Positions 1 to 11,109 of a stretch of DNA of 64,000 nucleotides are shown here, piece after piece. Origin of the DNA: Anseranas semipalmata (taxonomy: Eukaryota; Chordata; Aves; Anseriformes; Anseranatidae); assembly GCA_013399115.1 (NCBI GenBank), contig VXAA01003849.1, forward strand, positions 358,338-422,337. The letters are read 5' to 3'. Numbering within the stretch: position 1 is the stretch's first letter; each line of letters opens with the position of its first letter. Below the pieces are notes generated by a model. It saw only the letters and a list, made by a program, of their open reading frames with translations, searched no databases and had not been told where the DNA came from. The position numbers and the translations under genes were made by a program.

Positions 1-416
1 GTAAGTCTTTTCATTTGGGGGTAATTTATTAACAAAGTAGGAATGTAATGAAAATTTTTTGAGAAATGGAAATATCTTAAAAATTTATTTCAAAACTAGC
101 AAAAAAAAAAAGAAAAAGAGATTATATGTCATTAAGATTTAACAAAAAATGTAAATTTATGGAAAATTATAATAATTAAGGGCTAAAATATAGCCATCTA
201 ATAGTTTTCCTGTTGTTTTAATAAGACCTGACTGGAAATTAAAAAGTTAGGTCAAAATCAGGCAAAATATCCCAAAGACTTATTTAAAATTTCAGGTTAT
301 TGTTCTACAGAACAAATGTGCACAGGATTCTGCAGGTTATATTACTGTAACCATAAAGCTTTTATGCTTTGCAGACTAAATAGCCAAAGACATTTTAACG
401 ATGGTATTCCTGTAAT
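1..416. other. AT-rich noncoding sequence starting with a donor-like GTAAGT
   Basis: The first six bases are GTAAGT, a perfect splice-donor core, so the window could begin exactly at the 5' end of an intron on the + strand. The exon side is outside the window, so this cannot be tested here. The rest is AT-rich with short A and T runs, and I see no gene or repeat family in it. Confidence 0.3.
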
Positions 417-541
417 GCGCTCCCATTTGGTGTGCAGACATAGCACCGCTAGCTCCCAGATGTGACAGCTCAACGCGGGACACGTAGGGCTGCTGTGGCG
501 GGGTGCCTTGCTTCGCAGAGGTGTTCGGTGTTTCGGCAGCG
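417..541. promoter_or_regulatory. Small CpG-dense patch
   Basis: About ten CpG dinucleotides fall within 125 bases, in GC-rich sequence surrounded by AT-rich, CpG-poor DNA. An 83-codon open frame on the - strand crosses it but resembles no protein I know. The patch is too short for a classical CpG island. It could be a small regulatory element, an unmethylated spot, or the remnant of a GC-rich repeat I do not recognise. Confidence 0.3.
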
Positions 542-2261
542 GATTACTGCAGCAGAGGTTTGCCCAGGTTCTTAATTCTGTTTTAGGTCTCAAGTGGAAA
601 TGGAGAAGGGTCTGACTGAAGACAACAGCTATTTCTGTACATCACAAAGTTATCAGAATCATTAATAGGATTTCTTTTCCTTGGTAAAAGGCTGTGTTAA
701 ACCAGGATTAAAATGTGCTGTACGGAGTTATTTTAAGATATTTGCGCAGTAGCTTCTAAAGCCGTTATTAGACATAATAGGATTAATAATAAAAGGATAA
801 GCTTCATTTTGTCAGCCACACAAGGTGAAGCTTGGTTTTACGTGTTTTCATGAGAACTAAGCAAAGGTTTCAAGGGACTATAAGGCAACATTTAGATGCT
901 ACTGTGACGAGCAGTGAACGTACAGTAGCAAAGCTCAAGAGACAGCTCACCTGGGCAGCAGTGAGCTCAGGAGGTGTGGGAGCTTACGCATCGCCGTGGG
1001 TTGTCTGCATCGGAAGAATGTTTTTAGAAGAGGAAAAAAATGTTTAAAGAACATCAAACATTCAAAATACCTTTCTTATATATAAAATACGTTGAATATG
1101 TTTGTATAATTTTTTTAAAGGAACATAGGAAAACCGAGAATGGTATGCTTTTTGAAGAGTATTGGTAGTTAACTCTGATGTGAAATTTTTCTTGCAGGCA
1201 TTTTCACATACTGTGCTTATTTACAGCTGCTTTGTCGGGCTTTCAATTAAAACAAATTCAGGCAGATGCTTAAACTGTTGAATAAAGTCCTATTAAATTT
1301 GAACAACTACAGGCTTATTCTTTTAGGCTGCGTTCTGCATAGTGATATTTCAATAAGGTCTGGAGTATTCTGGTTTGTATGCATCACAGAGGCCACGATT
1401 TCATGTTAGAAAAAGTTGGCACCAGTACCAACACAAGATATTTCCATTTCTCATGACTCACTCCCACGCAACATGTGCCTTTGCTATAGATATGGCAAAA
1501 CAAGAATTTGTGGGCCTGGTCTAGCTTTAAAGTCTTTTGTTTCTTCCATTTCCTTCAGGCTGGATCAGTCTCCTGATGTAGCGAGATGGCCCATACCCAG
1601 AGTGCAGGACAAGGGTATTTTATGTAATTTATGCTGCTGTGTTTTGTGAAACTGCTACAACAGGATTTATAACAGTTGTAAGAACTGCTTTTTGTGATAC
1701 ACCAGACCAAGGCTACTCAGTGAATTCTCACCAAGATGCACAGAGTACTTTAACGTAATTGTCACCAGCTCTACATTAGTTTTTGGGAGCAGTGGTGGAG
1801 ATATGACTCAGCTGCATCTCAGGAGACAAAGGACGTCAAAATAAATACAGGCTCTCTCACTGAAATTGAAAATGTCTTCGCAGTTCAGATTCAGGGTGGA
1901 ATAGCCTTGTGCTAGATTGCTCCAAATACCTTCAATAGCTAGTGTTTGAGGCTGGCTGCTTGAAGCAAGAGATGACAGAAATGCTTGTGGCAAATACAGA
2001 GGTTGACCAAGGCAGGGAATAAACTGGGCTTTGCTCAGAAGCAAGCAGGCCCCTGCACTCTTCTCCCCCATTCCCACAGCAGCTGAATAATCCCATCGTA
2101 TCACCACCGACCTTCAAATACTTTCTCTCATCTTTTAACATTTAAAACTCTTAGATGCTGTAACTGTGGGAGAAAAAGAACTCCAAACGCGAGTTGAGAT
2201 GAAGTAACATAGAGAGGTGAGAAGAAAGCCTGGAAGAGCAGGCCTGAGAGGTGAGAATGGC
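542..2261. other. Noncoding stretch, nothing recognised
   Basis: Short open frames occur on both strands (for example 832-1047 + and 1808-2107 -), but none has a recognisable motif, paired splice sites or biased composition. I see no repeat family. Confidence 0.5.
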
Positions 2262-2311
2262 CGCACGTCCAGGTGTGCGCTGCAGTGCCAGCGCGGGCCG
2301 TGGCACTGCGG
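2262..2311. repeat. CpG-rich stem-loop with 9-bp perfect arms
   Basis: The arms GCAGTGCCA (2282-2290) and TGGCACTGC (2301-2309) are exact reverse complements around a 10-base GC-rich loop. The stem can be extended by a T-G wobble and a C-G pair to 2280-2311. About seven CpGs lie in the 50 bases. The dyad is directly visible. Any function, such as an RNA hairpin or protein-binding dyad, is inference. Confidence 0.6.
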
Positions 2312-2485
2312 GTTTGACTTCTGCCTGCCTTGAATGTGGTATTGGAAGTGCTGGAGGGTTAAGGTGGCTGGCAGGGTCCTTTTGTTCAGACTATAAAACC
2401 CAAAAGAGCAAGTTATAATGGATTGCAAAAGCCAGCCAACAGTTTGGGGCCTTGTCTGATGTAGGTGAAACCTAGATGGGTTTTT

Positions 2486-2552
2486 ATTTCCCACTTTTCC
2501 GGTGAAACTATTTCCCATTTCCCCTATAGGTTTCACCGGGAAAGTGGGAAAT
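2486..2552. repeat. Long inverted repeat, 23-bp arms with one mismatch
   Basis: The left arm is 2486-2508 and the right arm 2530-2552, separated by 21 bases. The arms are reverse complements with a single mismatch near the middle (a T on the left opposite a G on the right). The outer pair T2485-A2553 and, with a one-base bulge at 2529, three inner pairs extend it. The core GGTGAAAC also occurs directly at 2464-2471. Transcription in either direction would give a stable hairpin. It could be a small palindromic mobile element or a foldback. I do not recognise a family. Confidence 0.75.
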
Positions 2553-2553
2553 A

Positions 2554-5335
2554 GTGAAGTACGTACTATAGAATTATCTGGGAAGCGGCTGTAAATTTTC
2601 AAGCTAATTAAAAGTTCAGTAAGTTCTTTAAATATCTGATAATATTGTTTTCAATTAAGTTTTTACATGTCACATTAAGTTAGCAACAAATAATTTGGAA
2701 GTTGTAAAATTCATCAGAGTAAACTTTTTTTCATCCTCTTAAACTTTTTTTTCATTGTTAACTTAAGAAGATACTGAATAGAAATGCATCTATTTTAGAC
2801 TCTGAAATGAAATTCATAGCCCGATTTAGTTTCTTATAGAATACTACTCTACCATTACTGGTTAAAAGCTTTATTGTAGTAATTTTCCAGAAGTATTAAG
2901 GGGAATCATCTGCATAAATCTCATATGTGTCAGTCCAAGGTGCTATTATGCTTATTTGATTATTACTGATATAGTTTACCGATGTAGCTTTAATTATGTT
3001 ACCACTCCTGCAGCTAAGATAGTTTTTTACTTACATGATTTTTTTTTCACATATTCTTGCCATTATTGTAGCAAGATGCCAAACTCCATCTGTAACAAAC
3101 ATTACACTCCGTGATCTTTGTAAGAAATAGAAGTCTAACAGCGTAATAGCAAAGTCTCACAGTGTTTTCTCTCTTCCTGGGCACAAAACAGAGCACACCA
3201 CTATGTGGTGTGTTTCAGTTATGTGCTGAAAATGATACAGCATTTATATGTTGTCATAAGAGAAAACATAGGACATGTTAGAAAACACTGGACTTCCATC
3301 AAGAAAATTGAAAAGGATCTACTTATATTTTTGTTAATCTAAGCAAATACTAAAAATTAAAATTAATTCTAAATATTTTATCTCATCACCCCTCCTAGCC
3401 CTCCAAAGGTCAGTAATAACTGACCAAAATAAGAATATTAAATTGTTTTGAACACAGTCCTATTCTAAATAAATAAATAAATAATTTTAAGAGATACCAA
3501 CCTAATGCTTAGACATTTTAAAAGTGGAGAGTAAGAAATGGGAGAAAAATATTATTTCACACTTCAGAACTATTATTCTTAAAAATAAAATAAGGAGTCT
3601 TAAGTAAAATTCCACCATGCGGGTGTTTCCGAAGAGCTCACCAACATCTGCCTGCATTACCTGGGATCCTAAAGAGAAGAGAACACCCAGTTGCAGCGAC
3701 GATGGCACCTAGTAGGTTGTTTTGTCTGAACATTCACGCTGCAGTCCAGGAAGCTGCAGACACTTCCGACCTAACGATTCCAGCTGGAGCGGCTGAACAA
3801 CTGTCACTGCGCCGTCTGCCTGGCTCTGCATTTGTCCTTCGCATGCAGGTTACTCCTGTGAAGGAGGAGCTGGTGCAACACACTGAGGAACCTCGACGCC
3901 TAAATGTAAAGTCAGGCGATATGGGTCTTGGTGATACTAAAGGAAACTTAAATAAACTTTTCTTTAATAGCGACTGCTATGATAGCAGAAGTTTACAAAT
4001 GCACTCTACTTGGCTGTGGACAGGGTTTGAATAAAATACTGTGGTTACAATCTTCTCTCAGTCTTAGAATTCACAAGTCTGCAATCAGAAAGGAAATGTC
4101 AATTAAAGTCAGATTTAGAATCAAGATGAAAAGATGCAAGATACAGATCATAGCCTAAGCTGTACTTTAACCCATGCAAACAGCTGTGAGTGAAGTAAAA
4201 TGTTCTGCACATACATGTTACTTGTTTAATCTTGTACTGCTTTAGTAATGGAAAGGAAAATGGCTGTGATAATTGCAAAAGAATAAGGGAAAAAATAGAT
4301 GTATCCATTTTCAAAAAGATTCCAGATTCTGCAAATAGAATGAGTGAAGGAAAACAACTTCTGAAAAGGGTGCATAGCGTGAAATCCTCATCCTCCTGAA
4401 GCCAGAGAAATTTTCATTTATTGAGCGGGCCTAGTTTTCACTCTGACTTTAAGCATATAAGTTTCTGAGCAGACTTCTAAAGATTAGTAGTTGAGATAAG
4501 GCTGTCTGGAAGGTTTACTGAAGAAACAGAGTTTGATAAAATTTTGTGTAGCATTAAATAACTTTTAAAATTATTTTATATTCCAAAATAGTTTTCTCTC
4601 TTTCAAAGTTGAAAAACGAATGAATTATATTTTATATACACACAAATATTTCTGCATATATTGTTTTTTAGTCCTACTCTTGCAACCGGAAATAGTTTAT
4701 ATGATTTACAGTGACTTCAAAAATGTTCCTGCTGGATTTACAAAAAATTTTCACTTTATAAGCATCAGGTATAATCCCAGATGTAGAGCTGTCTGAACTA
4801 GTTTAGGATGTGCTAAAGGTGTTCCTTACTATATCAAAGTCTAATTGTTTCACCAATTTGTTATTACTAGCTTGTGTTTTATAAATGTTTAATACAAAGG
4901 TCATAAGATTCCTGACTGTACAGTGACATTAACTAGAAGACCCAAAAATATTAAATTTCAGTCCTGTGAAGATATGAAATTTGTTTCAGACATCAGTTTG
5001 AGTTTTCCCAGAAGAATCCGTGATCTTTTATGCTACACTTTTGAGAAACTTGTCTTCAGTATTATCCAGACCTAGTTTTTATTGTTGTCCCCAGGACAGT
5101 GTTATCAATTCAGCTCTCTTCATGTAGGACTTATAATTTTAGATAGTTACAGAAAAGTGATCTTGGTAAATAAAAGCAGCGTATGTTGTTTTGAAGATAA
5201 AAAAACTAGAAAACTCATAGAGAAGCCAAGAACAATACGGGAGAAACTCAAAACTACTGATAATGAGATGTCAAAGAAATCCTAGTTGTGCTATAGACCC
5301 ATTACTAACTTGAGGTAATTAAATAACCAAGCCTG
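2554..5335. other. AT-rich noncoding stretch with one small dyad
   Basis: Nothing gene-like was identified. CACACCAC (3194-3201) and GTGGTGTG (3205-3212) form a perfect 8-bp dyad with a 3-base loop. The AAATAAATAAATAA run near 3469-3484 is simple sequence. The short open frame 3702-4034 (+) lacks recognisable homology. Confidence 0.5.
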
Positions 5336-5478
5336 ACAGAGTTCAAGGAGTGTTTGGACAACGCTCTCAGACATGTGGTTTGATTTTTGGGTGGTCCTGT
5401 GTGGAGCCAGGAGTTGGACTCGATGATCCTTGTGGATCCCTTCCAACTTGGGATATTCTCTGGTTCTATGAATCTATG
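5336..5478 (+). mobile_element. CR1 LINE 3' end (5'-truncated)
   Basis: The segment reads like the terminal part of avian CR1. It begins with a TTCAAGGAGTGTTTGGACAA block, continues through a GGAGTTGGACTCGATGATCC block and the CTTCCAACTTGGGATATTCT block, and ends in the imperfect tandem TTCTATGAATCTATGA, which is the 3' repeat CR1 uses instead of a poly-A tail. Translation of this part gives the family-like ending LDDPCGSLPTWDILWFYESM. Only the last ~140 bases are present, the usual result of 5' truncation during insertion. It has no coding capacity. Confidence 0.92.
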
Positions 5479-6255
5479 AAATTGTTAATAATGATGTAGG
5501 AGATGCAGAAATATTCAGTAAGAGTTTCTGTTCTGTATTTGGAGAGCCATGTGTTTGCATTCCATGAGGATAAGAAAGTACTTCTCTGGGTGGGATAATC
5601 ATTAATGGATAAGCGTTTTTAGAGTTGCAGATAATTTGTACCAAACAGTCTTTAAAGAGCTATAAAGATATCTGGCATGCTGGTAATTTTTAACAAATTT
5701 TGAAGTATTAGATAAAATTCAGAAGGTCAGAACAGAGAAAATGTAACTATTAAAAAGAAAAAGGGCAAATTGGGTGAGGCGACCAATGGTAGTGTGTTTA
5801 GGTGGATGGTGGAATAGCAGATACAGAATTATACAAGTCTTCCGTTTATTTTCCTCCATGTATCTATAGGTTCTGTCATCAGGTAGAAAAGTGAAAAAGG
5901 GTATCTGGAAGCAGAAATTGGAAAAATAATATTAGAAATAATTTTTAATATATGAAGTGATTAAGCCATTGCAAAACAAACATGAAGAGAAGGTGCTCAT
6001 ATGCCGTGACGTGACAACCTCAGATCAAAATCATATACCTTCATGGGAGGTATGTTTGAATCAACTACATATTCTGGGTTCCATATGATAGTTGATAGGT
6101 AAAATGTACTGTACTTTGCTGAGGTCAAACAGGTATATAATGCCCCTCCTACATTTTGACTTTAACCATAGGTCAAGCCCTTCCATACTATTTCAAGCTG
6201 GTAAATAGACTTTGGTAAACATTATGTGTCTGCTTATTGTGAGGGCAGTAAAGGG
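5479..6255. other. Noncoding stretch, nothing recognised
   Basis: AT-rich sequence downstream of the CR1 end. I see no open frame of interest and no further repeat family. Confidence 0.5.
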
Positions 6256-6314
6256 TTTATTTTATTTTATTTTATTTTATTTTATTTTATTTTATTTTAT
6301 TTTATTTTATTTTA
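6256..6314 (+). repeat. (TTTAT)n microsatellite
   Basis: A pure pentanucleotide array of almost twelve TTTAT units over 59 bases without interruption. The perfect register suggests an actively length-variable locus. Confidence 0.97.
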
Positions 6315-8837
6315 AAATAAGTTGCATCCTATTCTTCATAATTTTTTTTTGTAGAATTTCTTGGCAGACAGTACAAAGTTTATTTTCCTGAAAATATATA
6401 AACATACTTACATATGTACATTTCTTTACAGAAAAAAAAAAAAAAAGTGGGTGAAAAAAGGCTTTCAAAGGGAGTATTTCCTGCTTTCTAGAGAGAGCTA
6501 TCAAACATCGACACACAGGGCACTGAAATAATACCTTGAGTAGAGGTTTCCCTTTAAAGTGGGGCATTGGTACAGTGTCTATACACTGGAACAGTTTCAG
6601 GAAGGATGGTGAGGTTTTTGTAAATATTTGATAGTCACCAAATAAATGTTATATGATGGGGAAAAGGGATTATATTCTTTTGATACACAGGATAGGACCC
6701 AAAGAAGGGCTTTTGTGCCCAAAACCTTATCTGATTTTCCAGCCTCATAGAATTTATTATTATATTACCTTATAGGATTATTATATAGTAATATAAGGTA
6801 ATGCAAGCAGTAATATATAATATATTTAATAGCTTTAATTGCTGGGAAATCAATCAGTTCTAAAAGGTGTTACCTCTTGTCACAGTCCTTGTCTTAGATC
6901 CTTGAAATACCTTGGCTACAACACTATTCCTAGGCGTATGTTCTGTAAGCATTAGAGTTCAAAGAATGAGGAGATAAGATGTACAATATCTTACAATGAT
7001 CAAATTCTAGTGTGAGAAGATTCAGCTCAGAAAATTGTTTCAAATGAACTCTAGATGGATATGTCCTTGCCTGCTTTTTTTAGTTGCCTGCTTTTTTTAG
7101 TTTAGTTTTGTCTTTTCTTTCATAACACAACTGTTCTCCCGGTTTATAAAATGTCAAGGTCAGAGAGAGGTGAAGCTGAATGGTGCTGGGAATCTGAGAT
7201 GCAAATAAGTTTTAGATAATCCATGCGATGCTCAGAGGCCATCTAGTTTCACAGAGCCATTAGCATTCAGGGACGCTCATTAGCACTCAGGCATCCAGTC
7301 AGTATGCATTAGCAAAATGAGATGTGTTGATTAAAGTTACAAATTATGTGTTGAATGCTTAGACTTTAAACCATGGTGGCTTCATGTTTGTAAGAGTGTA
7401 CCTCTATACTTTCACATTCAAAAAAAAATATGTATAGACTCTAATCTTCAGTGTTTGTTTTGTATATATGAATGTGCTTGCATGTGTTTGTGTGTATGGG
7501 GGGAGACAGAAGTGAAAACATTTATGGAAGAGAAGGTGAGAAGTTAATGCAATTTAAATATTTGATGTTTTTGGTTTGAAAAGTATTTGAAAAACTTACA
7601 GTTAGGACTGCCACTGTTCTGATAGTACAGTACATTTGAAATGAGATTAAAACTACTAAGGAGACGAGGAGGATTTTAACCCTTAATCTGTGTTATCCTA
7701 GGTACTGATCTGGGAGAGGGAGCTTACATTTTTAGGCACAAATACCCCATTGTTTTATTGGTACTTAGGAACTAACACTTAACAAACAGTCTAGCCCATA
7801 CTGAAAAGGCTAATCAACATGTATTATCTGACTACTTTGGAGCTTCAAGTGAGATCTAGTTAAAACCAGAGGATTATGTAAAAAGCAATACCATCCTGGT
7901 TTAATGCCTGTATTAATATTCAATTTTATTACAATGTGTCGTGCTCATATTACGCGGGGCTATCTTGTATAAATGTAATAAACAAGGGTGCTGTACTTAA
8001 CATTAGGCTATCAGCATTTTGGATAGCATTAGTAAAATTTATCATCCTTATTGTGCAACGTGCATCACTGCAGATATATTTGAATAGTTATCTTAAGCAA
8101 ACAGAGGATACCACTCTAATCTCTAACAATACCAGCCTTCAGAACTGCCAAGATAAGGTACATCAAGCTGGGAGTTTAATCAGATTCATACTTCATCCCT
8201 GAAGTACCAAAATTTCTTCTGAGTATCTTCAGCTAAACCTTGTTCCTAATTGTTGTGTGGAAAAGAGTGGTGCGGAGTCTTACTAGCCAAGGAGCTGAAA
8301 TGGCTGAGTATTTGCTGGTAGTTCTCACGTGGCCGGAGGTGTGAGTGGCAAGCAAGGCTGGTGCTCCAGCAGCTACCACTTGTTCTTACACTGGAAGGGT
8401 CTGGGAAGGCTGATTATTATGCAGATGACTATATCAGATAAAACAGGTTGTGCAAGGCTGGTATGATGAAAGTCACTTATTTACAGGACAGACAAGAAAG
8501 TAGTTTATTTGTTGTCTTTCTTGGGAAACTATCTGCAGCTGACAAGGCTCATGGGGAAGGTAAGGATGATTCTGAGACTGACTCAGCACAGAATTTCTTA
8601 CTTTTTTCTGTGTCTGAAACAGATACTTGAATAGATGCACTGCATCCAGATGTTTTTTAAAAGAGAAGGGTGTTGCAATGTTACTTAAAGCAAAGGTCTT
8701 TGTGGGGAAAGCTTTGCTGTGGGTGCAGAACAACTTTAAACACAAGATACTCTATTGGAAAACAGCATAGCATAACTTTTTTTTTTTTCCTGATCATGTC
8801 GCCTTAAGAACTTTCTTAGTGGGTTAAATGGAAGTGC
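6315..8837. other. AT-rich noncoding stretch with local duplications
   Basis: Contains A/T runs (6429-6446), a small AT-rich inverted repeat around 6764-6801 (ATTACCTTATA and TATAAGGTAAT) and imperfect repeats of CATTAGCAYTCAGG near 7257-7295. No exon or element was recognised. Confidence 0.5.
7067..7100 (+). repeat. Exact 17-bp tandem duplication
   Basis: The unit TTGCCTGCTTTTTTTAG occurs twice in direct succession (7067-7083 and 7084-7100) without mismatch. This indicates a recent slippage or duplication event. Confidence 0.95.
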
Positions 8838-8904
8838 CAGCTCAATATCAGTATTGATCAGCTCATAAATATCAGCTCAATATCAACATCAGCTCAGTAT
8901 TCTG
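8838..8904 (+). repeat. Irregular tandem repeat around CAGCTCA
   Basis: CAGCTCA occurs at 8838, 8859, 8873 and 8890, each followed by an A/T-rich variant such as ATATCA, ATAAAT or GTATTC. The spacing of 21, 14 and 17 bases suggests a degenerated local duplication. Confidence 0.7.
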
Positions 8905-10990
8905 TTTCTGATAGAGATGTCTCTGCCCCTGGGCAGACCACCACTTGGCAGCATCCATCAGCTCTACCAGGTAGTGTCAGGGAGTGGTGGTTGCTGTGAG
9001 TGCTGTTTAACATCCCTTTACACTTCCCTGGCTCTTCCACTTTTGATGCTCTGACATCTTCCTGTCTTTCATTTGTTGACCAGGAATGCAGTCAACATTC
9101 ATATTTTGCATTTATGTGATGTTTCCTCCTTGAAGTAGACTTTTACCTCCTATGTTTACAATGATAACAGAATCTGTTTCCCACTTGGTATTGTCTTTTT
9201 GCATCCTTAATTTTAAATCATCATTCCTGTTTTGTTGTTGTTGTTTTTTGTTTGTTTGTTTTTGTTGTTCTTTTTTTGTCAGTTGTATTTGCAGTATTTG
9301 AACTCCAGATTCTGTGCTTCAGAGAGGTTGTTTGTTTCAAACTGGCTTTTTCCTGGATTAACCCAACAAAGACACCTGCCAACAAAAGATGCTGAAAACA
9401 CAGAATTAAAAAGATAGAAAGTGTAGGATAGGCCTGGTATATTTTAATCTTTCCTTCTGAGCTGGAGGTTACACCTGTACCATCATGCTTAATGGCTGTC
9501 AGTAGATTTCTCCCTTTTTTCATGTAATCTTATTTTAGATCTATTTATATTTTTGGGCTTCGTAACATCTGGTGACACCGAAATTCATAATTTGATTTAT
9601 GTAGTTCATACTACATATATATATAAAAAATCCTTCCTATTGCTTTGAATCTTTTGTTCTGATTCTGCCTTAAAGAACCGTTGGCTTTTGCTTTATAGTT
9701 GTCTCTAAGCACCAGGGATGGTTATGATTCCTTCAGAAGAAATCATAGATTGCTGTGTGAGACAGTGACTGTACTCAAAGCAATTAGAACCAAGACCTGT
9801 TTTAAATTAAATTGTTTATAATCATAAAGAGTGGTTTCCTTACAGCAGCAGGGTCCCTCAGACATTACTGTGACTGAATTATTTTCCAGCTAGTTAGCAA
9901 CAGCATTGACAAATTGTATTCTTACGAAGCTAAAACTTGTGTGTGAAACGTTCCTTTCTGTACTGTGGAATCTGGAATCAATCATTAAACAACAAGCTGA
10001 AAATTTGATCAAACTGACACTTTAGGCTCATTTCAGATCTTTGAACTTTTGTTTCTGTTTTCATAGTCATTGGGATAAGCTTTGTAATTATTCCCAAATG
10101 AATGAGAAATAAAGCTATTAGAAAGATACATTCTGATGAGCTTGTTAAGCATTTTTAACTTATTTCCGTTTAAATTCCTATTGTATGCTGTTACCAGACA
10201 GCAAAAGGCTTTATTTACACAGTAAATATACATGTGAAATTAGCAATAGACATTTTTCCATAAGATTTAAGTAGAAATACTCATCTGAATTGCTCTGATG
10301 TTTGGAATGTGTGCTTTTAACTGAAGTACATAAAGTTATGAATTTTCAGCACATTTAAAAATGTGTTTTCCTCTACCCAGATATGATTCAGATGGTTTTC
10401 CAGGGTGTGCCAGTCTCAGTGAAGATTTCTGTGATGAGGAAATACCACGTTTGGGGTGAATGCCAGTTGTTACCCACCCTTGCCGAAGGAGATTTGCTGC
10501 TGCTGCAGGGGGAGCACAGGTAGGCCCAGCTGTGGTAGCCAGGGTGCTGTTGGGCAGAGCAGGATTTTTGTAATCTGAGAATAAATAAAATGGTCTTTAA
10601 TATAAGTTTGCTTTCTGGAGCTGTCAAAATCAGTTGGGAAACAAGACAAATAAGAAGTTTGTTTCTCTCCTGTTTGGTCACTTTTTATCACGTTTCAAAT
10701 ATACAGAAATATTTCACAGAAAAAAATCATAAAGGTCACAAGTGCTTTCATACTTGGGAGTTCTGAGAGGTATATTTAAGTCTTGGCAGACTTTTAACCT
10801 TTTCTAGCTTACAAAGTTTGCCATCCTTTTAAAACCCTTTGATTGTATGGCTTTTGTTCCCCTGAAAGGGGGACAGGGCTGCCTGGTTACCCAAGCAGAT
10901 GCCAGGCTTCTGATTTGCATTTGATGAAAGCCACTTGTGAAAGCAGAATCAATGCTCAGATTTACAAACAGTAAACGTGGGTATTGGCTT
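8905..10990. other. Noncoding stretch with a T/G-rich tract
   Basis: A T/G simple tract (TTGTTG and TTTGTTTG units) lies near 9229-9278. A TATATATATA run occurs near 9616. No coding or RNA gene was recognised. Confidence 0.5.
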
Positions 10991-11015
10991 GTCATTTCTT
11001 CCTAGGTTGTTGTCC

Positions 11016-11021
11016 TATAAA
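11016..11021 (+). promoter_or_regulatory. Candidate TATA box
   Basis: TATAAA lies 68 bases upstream of an ATG at 11084 that is followed within 20 bases by a good splice donor. A start site about 25-30 bases downstream would fall near 11045 and give a roughly 40-base leader. TATAAA is common in AT-rich DNA, so the call rests on the arrangement rather than on the motif. Confidence 0.25.
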
Positions 11022-11044
11022 GCTGCTCAAGTTCCTCTCTTCGC

Positions 11045-11103
11045 AAGAACATCTTCCTGCTGTCCCTGCTGCCCATAAGCATTATGTTAGATCGAGATGA
11101 AGG
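11045..11103 (+). CDS. Candidate alternative first exon (ATG plus donor), unrecognised
   Basis: An ATG at 11084-11086 opens a frame reading MLDRDE and then two bases of a further codon, followed by AGG|GTGAGTA with the donor GT at 11104-11105. Without splicing the frame stops one codon later (TGA at 11105-11107), so any product would depend on the intron being removed. The exon start near 11045 is inferred from the TATA box at 11016. An AG behind a pyrimidine tract (11004-11005) is also present, but the frames from there meet stop codons, so a first exon fits better than an internal one. The ATG context is weak (no G after ATG). I do not recognise the peptide, and this may be a chance arrangement. 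Confidence 0.2.
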
Positions 11104-11109
11104 GTGAGT

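Noticed and set aside
2135..2602. 155-codon - strand open frame over the hairpin region
   Set aside because: It spans both inverted repeats and a CpG patch. The peptide shows no domain, so the frame is most likely incidental.
8464..8545. Possible C/D box snoRNA (ATGATGA near 8465, CTGA near 8538)
   Set aside because: The bases next to the two boxes do not pair into a terminal stem, so the spacing alone is not enough.
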